Positions 55,042 through 64,000 of a stretch of 64,000 nt of DNA are shown piece after piece. The DNA lies in the NCBI GenBank assembly GCA_037693485.1, contig CM075345.1, positions 6,093,501 through 6,157,500 of the forward strand. Reading direction: 5' to 3'. The stretch is from Kitagawia praeruptora. Lineage: Eukaryota; Streptophyta; Magnoliopsida; Apiales; Apiaceae. The position numbers and the translations under genes are program-made. The notes beneath the pieces were generated by a model. It was not told the DNA's origin, made no database searches, and worked only from the letters and a program-made list of their open reading frames with translations. The first letter of the stretch is position 1. Each line of letters opens with the position of its first letter.

Positions 55042-56164
55042 GAGTATTCAGTCATCAGCAAAATTTGAGATCTCTCACTCACCAAGCCATTGTAGAAATG
55101 GGCTTCATTGTGCATTCCTTGTATACCTGCTAGATGGTATTTTGGCTGAGAAAGATGTAGTAGATACTGTTTGGTGCAGTGCCAACAATTTATTTATGAA
55201 ATATGAAAGATATTTTGATCAGTTATAGCCTCCATTAGCATAAGCTGGCAAGTTTACCATTTAACCCAATAAACTTGCAGGCGCTAGTCAAAGAATTGTT
55301 TCTTGGCTTTAATAAGTTTACATGCGCTATTCATTTCAACTTTTAAGTGTTAAAAGAGATGTAAAACATAAATTTTAGATTTTAATTTTACATAGGTTGT
55401 AACCTAGAAATAGTTAATTCATGAGCATACATTGACCGAAACAAGTACTACTTGACCCTTAAACAACCAGATTACACACATGGCACAACCAAGAAATAAA
55501 CATAAACCAAAAAAGTTGCAAAACCAAATGACTCCTAAAGGACTTTAGATCTGGCATCCCATAAACATTTGTAAAAACACTGTTATAAATTAAGCATTCG
55601 AACAAACTGCTGGAAACTATTTCATACTTGCACGAACAACCTTTGCAAAACTGCTGGAAACTATTTCATACTTGCACGAACAACCTTTGCACACACTCTT
55701 TCCTAAGTTTCATTCAAATCAGTTACAGAAAGGGAAGGCAACGACGGGGGTTGAGCTTGTCGGACATGTTTAAGTACGCATATGTCTCTTCCATTTCGAC
55801 CATAGTCACGATTCTTGAACCAGCTTTCAACATAAACAGCTAAGGGATCATTAGCCAAGAAACATGATGAAGTAACTGGTGATCAAGAGTCAACAAAAAC
55901 AAGCATTTGGGGAGGAATATCAGCCCCATCCCCACAGAAATGTGCAACAATGTTAGCTCGTATTTCGGTTGTACACAATCCCTGGACTACAAAAAGAGAA
56001 ATAAACAAGTAAGAATAGGCAGTGGTGCGAAGATCACATTCAGGGCCTCTATCAACAAGTTGTGAGATCATTCTCAACATATTGGTGGTTGAAGCTTATG
56101 ACAAATGAAAAAATAGAACGAAGATTTATAATCTCATGAAACAAAAAAAAAGCTGTAACCGAAC
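55042..56164. other. Convergent intergenic region: AGB1 3' UTR (+) and NLR 3' UTR (-)
   Basis: No supported gene. Short ORFs at 55628-55843 (+) and 55883-56080 (-) have no recognised domain. A 44-bp perfect duplication is annotated separately. Confidence 0.45.
55607..55694. repeat. 44-bp tandem duplication
   Basis: CTGCTGGAAACTATTTCATA at 55607 repeats at 55651. The two units are identical to the end of TTTGCA. Confidence 0.9.
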
Positions 56165-58939
56165 CTACCCTTTTTGTGCGATCCTGCCCTTTTTGTGCAA
56201 TGGTTTAGGTGTACGAGTTGGTCCAGGGTTGAGAAGGATCTTAAGCGAATCGTTACCATTCATCTCTTGCTCTGTCTGGATATCCCTCGCAGAACTGATG
56301 GTAGCATCACTACACCCACTTAACTCAATCCACTCAAGCGTGAATATATTACCAAAGTCTTCCGGAATCTCCATCAGATAGGGGCATCGGTACACCTGTA
56401 ACCGCTGAATCATTGGAAAGTGATCACGAGAAGCTGTCCAATTCACAATGTCAAGTTCATCAAGTTTTAAAACTTTTAGACGTGGAAATGCTTTTGGACT
56501 TGTTTCCCAGTCTTTACCGACAAAGGCATGAAATATCAGCTTGAGAACTTCAAGGTTAGGTATCATTTCGAAGAGCCAAGCTTCTCTCCAATCCAAGTAA
56601 GTGTTGGAGACAGTAAGATGCTTAAGACTTCCAGGGAATGTAATTGAAGTGCTTAGTCTTGTGGCTTTGCTCAAAGGAATAGTATTTAACAACTTCAACT
56701 TTTCAAGGTTGGTTAGAAGGCCTAGATCAGGAAATTTCAAATCCCCGCTCTTTGTTGTCAATGGTCCACAGAGACCCAGCTCCTGCAAATTACGAGTGCT
56801 GGCTAAGATATTTTGAAATGGCCTAGTAGGGCTCAGTAATGACATGGACAGCATGTTTTCCAGTAAGATAGGTTCTTCTTCAACATGGGAGAAATGCACA
56901 CGATTTTCCCCTGATTTGATAGAAAGATGCCTCAAATTAATCATCTTCCACATATTCTTTGGAACAACCATATTCATCCTTGATGACATGATAAGTGTTT
57001 GGAGTTCTCCAAGGTTTGATATAGATTCTGGAGGGTTACCGGACCTAAACCGAAGTTCTAAGTACCTCAGGTGTACTAGTTGCAATAGTTCACTTGGAAA
57101 TACGAACAATTCGATTGATGATATATCCAAAGCCCTAATAACTTTGGAGGTATCCCATACAATTGATACATCCTTAAAAAATGAGTGGGAGACTTCAGAA
57201 GAATAGCAAGAACAGTTTGACGAAATAGCAAGGACATCATTGGTGCAGAGGAAAAGTTGGGATTGTGTAGATGAATTTGTAAAAGAATGAGGACATGAAT
57301 AAGAATGCTTATTGAACCTGTAGATATATGGTGAAAAATTCAGTTCCTCTGCTTTTTTTAAGCACAAATCACGCAAGAGGTCATGAATACGGCATGTTTT
57401 GATTGCACCATTATACCTTTTCTTACCTACAACAACTAGACTTCTACTTATAAGATTCATCAGGTAATCATCTGCAACATCTTCTAAGCTCTTTTGTGTG
57501 CCATCCTGACTAATAAATCCCTCTGCAATCCATAACCAAATCAACTTACGTACTGGGATATCTTGATCTTCTGGAAATGCTCCAAAACAGAGAAAACAAG
57601 GTCTCAAGTGTTGAGGCAAGTGATCATAACTCAATGCTAGTGTATCCAAGTACTGATTTTCATCGGCTACAATGTATGAACTGACACTTTCCTCCACCTG
57701 TTTCCACCAATTTATCTCCAGCTTGTGTTTTAGTAGTCCAGCGATTACAACAATTGCAAGGGGCAAACCACGACATTTTCTTGTAATTCTCTTTCCAACT
57801 GAGCTCAAATAGTCAAAAAGTGTTCCAGTTACGAAAGCTTTTCGCCTGAACAATTCAAAACTCTCCTCTTCAGTAAGGAAACGCAAACAAAGCGGATTCC
57901 CATCAGAATTTGCATGCAGAGCAACGTCTTTGAGCCGGGTGGTGAGCATGATTTTACTCCCGTTGTTGTCATCTGGAAAACAAGCTTTAAAATCATCCCA
58001 TGCCTTGCTACTCCATATATCATCGATCACAATAAAGTATCTCCGACCCTTTAAAGCTTGATACAAGGCATGGGCTAACATACCATCGTCCATCTTACAA
58101 ATTTCATCTGTAATCTCGACAACAGACCTTAAAATGACAAGTAACACATCCCTCTTACGATAAACCTGAGAAAAAGTGACCCAAGCTCGAACATAAAAGT
58201 ATGATGTTACATAAGGATCATTATACAGTCTTGTAGCTAAAGTAGTCTTACCAAGTCCAGCCATACCTACAATCGAGATAACTTCAAGCCTTTTCTTTGT
58301 GATAGACGCTAGTTGCTCGAGTAAAGTATTTGCCTCCACTTGGAATCCAACGAAAACTTCCTCATCTTGAAACATCTTCGAGTCAAAATGGAAGTCGTCA
58401 GCAAAGTCCCGGGGATATTGATTCAAGGCACTGTAAATCCAATCCATTTGAACCGCTAGTTGATCACCAACAAGTGCGAGATCCGGAGGAGGGTCATTAG
58501 AGTTTACAACGCTTGTTCTCGTATCCTTAAACTCAAGTATCCTACTAACAAGAGTATTCAGTCTTGTATCATTTAGAGAATCATATAGGCGATTACTATG
58601 TGTCAATGATGTAAAGCTTTGCAATTCTTGATAAAAGGAGAGGAGCTTATCATGGTAAAAGGAAATTCGACATCTTTCGATAGGAAGCCAATCAGGACAT
58701 GCATGAAGCCTTTTAACTTCTTCTAACAAGCCATCAAGCACTCTTTCAAGTACAATATCCGTTTTATGTGGAACACTAATCTCAACTTTGGATTGTAACT
58801 TTATATATTCAATATCCGTTTCAGGTGGAACACTATTTTCTCTTGAACTGGATTGATGTATAACACGCGTTTGAAGTGGAACACTAATTTCCGTTTCTAG
58901 TGGAACACTTTCTTCTCTGGATTGATGTCCAACACGCAT
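56165..58939 (-). CDS. CC-NB-LRR disease-resistance protein (R1A/R1B late-blight-like NLR)
   Basis: Intracellular immune receptor: the NB-ARC domain acts as a nucleotide switch, and the LRR senses effectors or guarded host proteins. I start at ATG 58939 (MRVGHQSREE), 924 aa. The open frame continues to 59356, but that ATG overlaps a splice donor. Residues 60-190 are a coiled-coil region. NB-ARC shows P-loop GMAGLGKTT (about 224), kinase-2 YFIVIDDIW (about 300), GSKIMLTTR, CRGLPLAIVVIAGLL (about 388), CFLCFGAFPED, and IHD replacing MHD (RIHDLLRDL, about 517). LRRs fill 590-890 (LVHLRYLELR, NLEKLKLLN, NLEVLKLIF). The first 50 residues contain diverged repeats (SVPLQMRVGHQS, SVPLQTRVIHQS) unusual for this class. 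A single coding exon, as is common in R1-type genes. No stop or frameshift. Confidence 0.93.
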   Translation of the reverse strand: MRVGHQSREESVPLETEISVPLQTRVIHQSSSRENSVPPETDIEYIKLQSKVEISVPHKTDIVLERVLDGLLEEVKRLHACPDWLPIERCRISFYHDKLLSFYQELQSFTSLTHSNRLYDSLNDTRLNTLVSRILEFKDTRTSVVNSNDPPPDLALVGDQLAVQMDWIYSALNQYPRDFADDFHFDSKMFQDEEVFVGFQVEANTLLEQLASITKKRLEVISIVGMAGLGKTTLATRLYNDPYVTSYFYVRAWVTFSQVYRKRDVLLVILRSVVEITDEICKMDDGMLAHALYQALKGRRYFIVIDDIWSSKAWDDFKACFPDDNNGSKIMLTTRLKDVALHANSDGNPLCLRFLTEEESFELFRRKAFVTGTLFDYLSSVGKRITRKCRGLPLAIVVIAGLLKHKLEINWWKQVEESVSSYIVADENQYLDTLALSYDHLPQHLRPCFLCFGAFPEDQDIPVRKLIWLWIAEGFISQDGTQKSLEDVADDYLMNLISRSLVVVGKKRYNGAIKTCRIHDLLRDLCLKKAEELNFSPYIYRFNKHSYSCPHSFTNSSTQSQLFLCTNDVLAISSNCSCYSSEVSHSFFKDVSIVWDTSKVIRALDISSIELFVFPSELLQLVHLRYLELRFRSGNPPESISNLGELQTLIMSSRMNMVVPKNMWKMINLRHLSIKSGENRVHFSHVEEEPILLENMLSMSLLSPTRPFQNILASTRNLQELGLCGPLTTKSGDLKFPDLGLLTNLEKLKLLNTIPLSKATRLSTSITFPGSLKHLTVSNTYLDWREAWLFEMIPNLEVLKLIFHAFVGKDWETSPKAFPRLKVLKLDELDIVNWTASRDHFPMIQRLQVYRCPYLMEIPEDFGNIFTLEWIELSGCSDATISSARDIQTEQEMNGNDSLKILLNPGPTRTPKPLHKKGRIAQKG

Positions 58940-58959
58940 TTGAAGTGGAACACTAATTT

Positions 58960-59355
58960 CTCCGGTACAAGAAAAAAAAAACAAAAACAAAAATAAAAAC
59001 AAAAAAACGAAAAAAACAACAAGCATAGTAAAAGGAAAAAAATACAAACACAAACACAAAAAAATGAAGAAAACAACAAGCATACTAAAAGGGAAAAAAA
59101 ACAAAAATAAAAAAACGAAAAAAACAACAAGCATAGTAAAAGGAAAAAAATACAAACACAAACCCAAAAAAATGAAAAAAACAAGCAGCATACTAAAAGG
59201 GAAAAAAAACAAAAACAAAAAAACGAAAAAAACAACAAGCATAGTAAAAGGAAAAAAATACAAACACAAACACACAAAAATGAAGAAAACAACAAGCATA
59301 CTAAAAGGAAAAAAAAACAAAAACAAAAACAAAATAATGAAAGAAACAAGCAGCA
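58960..59355 (-). repeat. 108-bp A/T-rich minisatellite in the NLR leader, probably intronic
   Basis: AGCATAGTAAAAGG (plus strand) occurs at 59022, 59130 and 59238, period 108. Because 108 is divisible by three, both strands stay open and give repetitive pseudo-proteins. On the minus strand it is T-rich, preceded by GTAAGTATG (about 59362) and followed by a T-tract and ATTAG at about 58952, as for an intron. Confidence 0.75.
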
Positions 59356-59362
59356 TACTTAC

Positions 59363-59652
59363 GATAGTAGCAAATTCACATAAAGAAATGAAGAGGACTA
59401 AGCCTCTCCTTAGATTCAGAGCAGGTTGATGTCAACTTAAAATTGCCAAAATCGGGTCAACGCCATAAAAAATGGGAGAAGTTTATACACAATATTGTGA
59501 TTCTGCGAAAAATTTGTTGATAGAAAGCATAACAGGAAAGGAAGTTGAGACAAAGAAGAATTACAGGTACGGAAGGAACTAAGGGAGGGAGAAGAAGATG
59601 AAGTAGATATAACAGAGCCCAAAACTTTGTTTTTAAGTGGAACTGTAAGCAC
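59363..59652 (-). promoter_or_regulatory. Putative 5' UTR exon of the NLR with a short uORF
   Basis: The segment upstream of the GTAAGT donor has stops in all frames near its end, so it would be non-coding leader. It includes a small ATG frame (MALTRFWQF) ending at about 59437. CT-rich pyrimidine stretches at 59540-59640 (minus strand) fit a leader. The transcription start is unknown. Confidence 0.45.
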
Positions 59653-59839
59653 TTTCTTTTAAATTGTTGGTAGACAACATAACAGGAAATTGGGACGAAG
59701 AATTACAGGAAGGAACTAAGGGAGGGAGACTGGAGACTGGAGAGGCACACACTTTTCCATGTGCTTGACTTTGACTTTTACTGAATTGACTAACCATATT
59801 TTCCACAAATAAAAACTTATTTTAATAAGAAATAAATTA

Positions 59840-60007
59840 GGGTTTCAACATTTTCCTGAAAAAAGCTTTTTTTTTTTTTTTTTTATTTTTACAATTTATG
59901 CAATCTCAAACACACATTAAATATTTATATAAAAAATTATCAGAATATAAAATTTTTATCCGAAAATAAGTGCATAAAAACTTATTTTAAGTTAGGCCAA
60001 ACAACAC
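59840..60007. mobile_element. Tourist/Harbinger-like MITE (copy 3)
   Basis: Shares CAATCTCAAACACACATTAA and TTATCCGAAAATAAG with 4689-4907, ends GGCCAAACAACAC, flanked by TTA on the left. Contains a 20-T run. Confidence 0.5.
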
Positions 60008-60117
60008 AATAATTATGTTAGACATAATATTCTTTTGATATTACAATTAAAAATCACAAATGAATATAATTATAAATATTTAAAAAATCCATGCCAATTA
60101 CACGGATTATAAGCTAG
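60008..60117 (+). mobile_element. Helitron 3' terminus fragment
   Basis: CACGGATTATAAGCTAG|T (CTAG at 60114-60117), with a degenerate hairpin upstream (CATGCCAATTACACGG). No 5' end found; it may be truncated. Confidence 0.45.
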
Positions 60118-60563
60118 TTTATATTGGCCATTGTTCCGGAGTGAAATAGAGTTCCTGAGAGAACAATTGATTTTATCACATAATCTCATCAATAATTTTA
60201 AAATAAAATTTCTAAAAACATAAAATTGGATTCTAATGTAGCTAGAATACTAATGATATATAAACTTTAAAAAAATTTAACATGTAAAACTTGAACAAAA
60301 AACTAGGTTTTATATTTGAATCTTCGGTAGAGTTATTTTGGAATTAAAATAAATTTGATAAATTATTTATATAGAATTAAAATAAATATTTATTGTAATT
60401 TATATTTACTATTTACCAAAAAATTAAAATACGAAGCCTTTAAAGATATATTTATATTTTATTTTGGGGTTTAGTAATAAAAATTAGATAAATAAGCCCG
60501 AGTATAAAATATGACTATCGTATCAATCGACCAACCGATCATTGTTTCAATTTTTATGGCATA
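60118..60563. other. AT-rich spacer, no gene
   Basis: No ORF above background and no bounded repeat. Confidence 0.35.
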
Positions 60564-61417
60564 CTAACTTAGAACCGTGCAATGCACGGATTTTTTTAAT
60601 ATTATATAATTTTTATTGATAATTTTAATATACGAATTTTGTAGATTTAAAATTTTTAAATGATATGATTTAGTTATAATAATTATATGTGGTGCCCGTG
60701 ATATTTTCAGAAAAAGAAAGATTTTAATTAGAAAATATAGAAAAGATAATACATTTTATCCGAACAAAGTAATCGATAAGTTATTATTAATTTCAATATT
60801 TTATTAAATCGAAACGATAACGTGTTTTAGCTGAAAATGAAATTAGTTTGGTATTATTAGTTATAATATTATTATTGTCTATTATTAAATAGAATTATCC
60901 GTATTGTTTTTAAAAAGAATAGAAATTTTAGTTAGAAAAAATATAGAAGAAAATATTTTTTACCGGAAAGAAATTGATTAGTAATTAAAAAATTAATACC
61001 TTATATATAATAAGCATAAGGGAGATCTTATCCAAATTTTTGGTCGTCGTTACTACCAAAAGCACATGATCCGTTGGATTAAAAGTCATCCGTTGGATTA
61101 CAAATTATATCCTTATATATTTATTTATAATTTTCACTTTGTTAATTTACTATAATACCCTTTCTTCATCATCATTAGAACTAAATTTAATTTAAAAATA
61201 TCTTTAATTTAGTAAACAAATAAAATATGTATAAACAAATAAAATCAATTACAAATAAAAAAATAAAAAAGATGTCTACAATGAATTGGAAAAAAATCCT
61301 AATACAATAATAATTACATTATTCTATAAAAAATCTATAAATATAAGGGAAAAAAAATCCTAATACAATTATAATTACATTATTCTATCAAAAATCTATA
61401 TATGAACTAAAGGCGAA

Positions 61418-61577
61418 GGATTTATATGTTTGTCTACCTGTGAAACTTTCTGCGAGGGCTCACCCTCCTGAAGTCGGTAACATTTTAAGAAGCCATGGAA
61501 GAGAAACATACATTATGCGAATAGATTTGGAGGATGTGCACTGTTCTTTTGTTGATGATATGTGTATATCATATTAA
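61418..61577 (+). pseudogene. Possible captured exon fragment, unrecognised
   Basis: A GC-richer stretch in AT-rich Helitron DNA is open for about 55 codons (LSARAHPPEVGNILRSHGRE, then TYIMRIDLED) and ends at TAA. The amino-acid composition looks like a real protein, but I do not recognise the family. It could be a host gene piece picked up by a Helitron. No ATG at its start. Confidence 0.3.
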
Positions 61578-61818
61578 AAAAGAAATTATAATCTAAAAAG
61601 GATATAATTTAGTAAAGTCGTATTAGAATTGAATTTTAAAAAGAAAATTATAATATGAAAAGGATATAATTAAAAAAATGATACAATTAAATTTTATTTT
61701 ATTAATATTAAAGTTTTAATTGAAAAATATTTTTTAAATTATCACTAAATTAAAGATATTTTATTAATTTCATGCGTGCTATAAAATTGTCAAAATCAAA
61801 TTTTAATAATTGAAGATA

Positions 61819-61993
61819 CAGTGAAACCTCGATAAATGAATACGCTCGGGACTGGAAAATTTTATTCATTAATCGAGATTATTCATTTATCGATGTCAAG
61901 AATACACTGTCTCTATTATGTCGGGACCGGAAAAAATTATTCATTTGACGAGATTATTCGTTTATCGAATATTCATTTATCGAGGTTTAACTG
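61819..61993. mobile_element. Emigrant/Lemi-like (pogo) MITE
   Basis: CAGTGAAACCTC and inverted GAGGTTTAACTG, TA on both sides (61817-61818 and 61994-61995), 175 bp. The interior has ATTCATTTATCGA repeats. Same length and TIR as the copy in the AGB1 intron. Confidence 0.85.
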
Positions 61994-62009
61994 TAGAGCA
62001 CAAATTATA

Positions 62010-63262
62010 TCCTATTATATAATAAGAGTAAGAGAAATAATAATAGGTATCATCATAGGTCAGAACTATACTAAAAGACTATACTAGAAGAGTATTTATT
62101 GACCTGCCTCCTATTCCCACTAGTAGTCCAATACAGTATGTAATATTAATGTATAATTTCTAGCTCAATTATGAGAAAATTACTATAATATTAAAGTATT
62201 TAACTCCAGCTTTAATTAATATGTTCCATGTTCGTAGATGTGACCTTTTGGGGCTCTGTGTACGCCTAAAAGATAGGAAACTAGGAAGCTTTTAGCACAC
62301 CATAATTAAAATTTTTTAAAATATTTTAATTCATCAAATTTAATTAGTATTTTTAATAAACAATTTTATAAGTGTTAAATTCTTCTAGATTATCTCAAAA
62401 TCTATATGATTTTCAATATTTTAATTAAATTTTTTTTATATATAATAATTGTAAAAGATATCTTATACAAAATTTTGATACTATGATAATTTGTCGTTGC
62501 CAAAACAATCTCAACCGTTTGATATAATTTTTTTTTAAAAAAATAGACGATCAAAATTTTACTATATAAAAAATAATTATTGTATAAAAAGATTATAAGT
62601 TAAAAGAAGTTATATCAGACCTGGATTTTAAAAAAGTCTAGAATGAAAAAAATTATAACTTAATAAGGAGACCAATTTAATTATTATGTAAATAACAATA
62701 AATTTCTATTATATACCAAAATAAAAAAGATCGTTAGGTCTTAAAATCAAACGATGGAAATCGTTATTTTCTAATATTAAAACCTGTATTTGGTTGTTAG
62801 TAGAAGTATATTCAATACTGAAAATGATTTTGATAAATTCAACCAAATATAAGTAAATTTTCTAAATCGAATCGAATTTTCAACGCAAAAAATCGTCAAA
62901 TTCTTTTCAGGCCTAATAGAATTTGGTTGAATATTCAACAAAATTTCAATAGAATTTTCAACGCAAAAAATCGAATAAATTCAACCTATGTTTGATTTTG
63001 CGTTGATTTGAAAATAATAATTAAACCATCAATGAATTAAACATTATTTTGTTAATTTCACGTGGACTGTAAAAGCGTTCAAATCAAATTTTAAGAATTC
63101 AAGATAGAATACAAATATTAAATCGAACGTATAAAATCATATATATATATCAATTTTTTAACAAACAATTGATATGTAAATTAATAACATATAAAATTTA
63201 AAATTTTAATATAATTATAGATATTAAAAAAGGAGTCGTGCATTGCACGGGTTATAATCTAG
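62010..63262 (+). mobile_element. Helitron (plus strand) nested in the degenerate Helitron
   Basis: The 3' end is clear: CGTGCATTGCACGGGTTATAAT with CTAG|T at 63259-63262 (first 20 bases of the motif are diagnostic). Proposed 5' end is A|TCCTATTATATAATAAG at 62010. A related start (CCTTATATATAATAAGCA) at about 60999 could mark a second, overlapping copy. Non-coding. Confidence 0.5.
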
Positions 63263-63490
63263 TATAAAAGATAACACGCTTTACATAAAAAAGGAAGTTG
63301 ATTAGTTATTTATAATTATATTTTCTTTTATATATTTCAAAATTTTGGCTTTAATATAATAGTATAAATAGATATAAGTAAGGGTATTTAGGTAAAAATA
63401 CACTAATATTTAGATAAAGGTAATTAAGTAAAAACACAAAGTACCAAAAAACAAAAAACAGTTACCAAAATTTTTAATCTTTCTACTATC

Positions 63491-64000
63491 ATTTATTATA
63501 ATACCTGAGTCTACCCATGTGCAGTTAACCAATCAGAAAACTATGAATTATTTTAGAACCAATCAGAACTAACTCCTAAATGTTAGACCAATCATGTAAT
63601 ATTAACAATTTTCCTTATTTACATTCTCACCATACCTCATTAACCATGATTAGTTTACGCTTCTAATTTAAATACAATAAGGAAACGGCTTCCTTGTCTG
63701 CTTTGATATCAAACAACCTCAACAAACTTCTTTGGTCTGGACAACTTTTGGCAATCCGTGCACCATTTTCTCTTTATGCATCAACTCCATAGATTTGAAA
63801 TTTACATGTTGTTAGGTTAGGGGACTTACACAATTCGAGATTCACAATCACCAATACAGAGCGCGCACACACCAATCGATTAGTTGACAAGATCCACCAA
63901 AACGCGGTCAAACACTTTTCAAGTATTACTTCTACTTCTATCAACAATAAGTAAAAGCAAAACAAGAACACACACAATATTTGACGTGGAAACACCCACG
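63491..64000. other. Right edge, no recognised gene
   Basis: Repeated CCAATCAGAA words at 63530-63570. A minus-strand 73-codon frame at 63774-63995 has no recognisable domain. The last bases (CAATATTTGACGTGGAAAC) resemble a phrase common in plant repeats, but the window ends before it can be classified. Confidence 0.3.

Larger units (their letters stand above)
60564..63490 (-). mobile_element. Degenerate minus-strand Helitron hosting later insertions
   Basis: The minus-strand 3' end at 60564 is hairpin CCGTGCATTGCACGG, TTCTAAGTTAG|T (TTAG instead of CTAG). Flanking parts at 60600-61000 and 63263-63490 share AGTTAGAAAA, GATAACACG and GAAATTGATTAG phrases with the 7325-23890 Helitron. The 5' end near 63480-63500 is decayed and approximate. 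Confidence 0.4.

Noticed and set aside
55883..56080. 65-codon minus-strand ORF after the NLR
   Set aside because: No domain recognised; likely NLR 3' UTR or downstream sequence.
58897..59429. Hydrophobic repeat ORFs on the minus strand and a Lys-rich ORF on the plus strand
   Set aside because: By-products of a 108-bp A/T-rich tandem repeat whose length is a multiple of three. The minus-strand ATG overlaps a splice donor.

Overview
This is a transposon-rich stretch of a dicot plant nuclear genome. The evidence is spliced GT-AG genes with plant-type products, Copia, LINE, Helitron and MITE elements, and AT-rich spacers. The NLR resembles the late-blight R1 class of asterids, and the retroelement's extra ORF resembles ORFs carried by Copia elements in Asteraceae. 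An asterid is therefore my best guess; the species cannot be fixed from this sequence.

Four genes are well supported. A receptor-like kinase of the At1g01540 type lies at 31.7-35.3 kb (+, 7 exons, 428 aa). The actin-regulating cyclase-associated protein CAP1 lies at 44.2-49.1 kb (+, 10 exons, 474 aa). The heterotrimeric G-protein beta subunit AGB1 lies at 50.9-55.0 kb (+, 6 exons, 377 aa). A CC-NB-LRR (NLR) disease-resistance gene lies at 56.2-58.9 kb (-), convergent with AGB1. For the three spliced genes the exon lengths sum to an exact multiple of three and end in a stop. CAP1 and AGB1 also match the known family lengths. There is one gene fragment, a vacuolar amino-acid transporter (AVT6-like) first exon at 2.9-3.1 kb, next to a dead LINE (0.06-2.85 kb).

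The left 31 kb is layered mobile DNA. Its centrepiece is a 14,066-bp Copia-type LTR retrotransposon (7662-21727, minus strand) inserted in a Helitron (7325-23890, minus). The LTRs (1156 bp each) look identical, the target duplication CATGT is intact, and PBS, PPT, gag and pol are all visible. It carries an uninterrupted 1641-codon third ORF where SIRE-type elements have an env-like gene. Two unusual points stand out. A TGACAG/CTGTCA hexamer occurs roughly 70 times in the element (about 7 expected), in the LTRs, the spacer and the coding regions, where it encodes repeated KDAV/KDTV peptides in both Gag and ORF3. Gag and pol are also in one frame, split by a single TAA followed by a splice-acceptor-like sequence.

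Around this and between the genes lie Helitrons with clear A|TC...hairpin...CTRR|T ends, MULE-type MITEs with 10-bp target duplications, hAT MITEs with 8-bp duplications, Stowaways (twice nested inside one another), Tourist-like and Emigrant/pogo-like MITEs, and tRNA-derived SINEs. There is also an odd 1.39-kb long-terminal-inverted-repeat element full of ATGCGTAAT motifs. The 59.7-64 kb end is again nested Helitrons.
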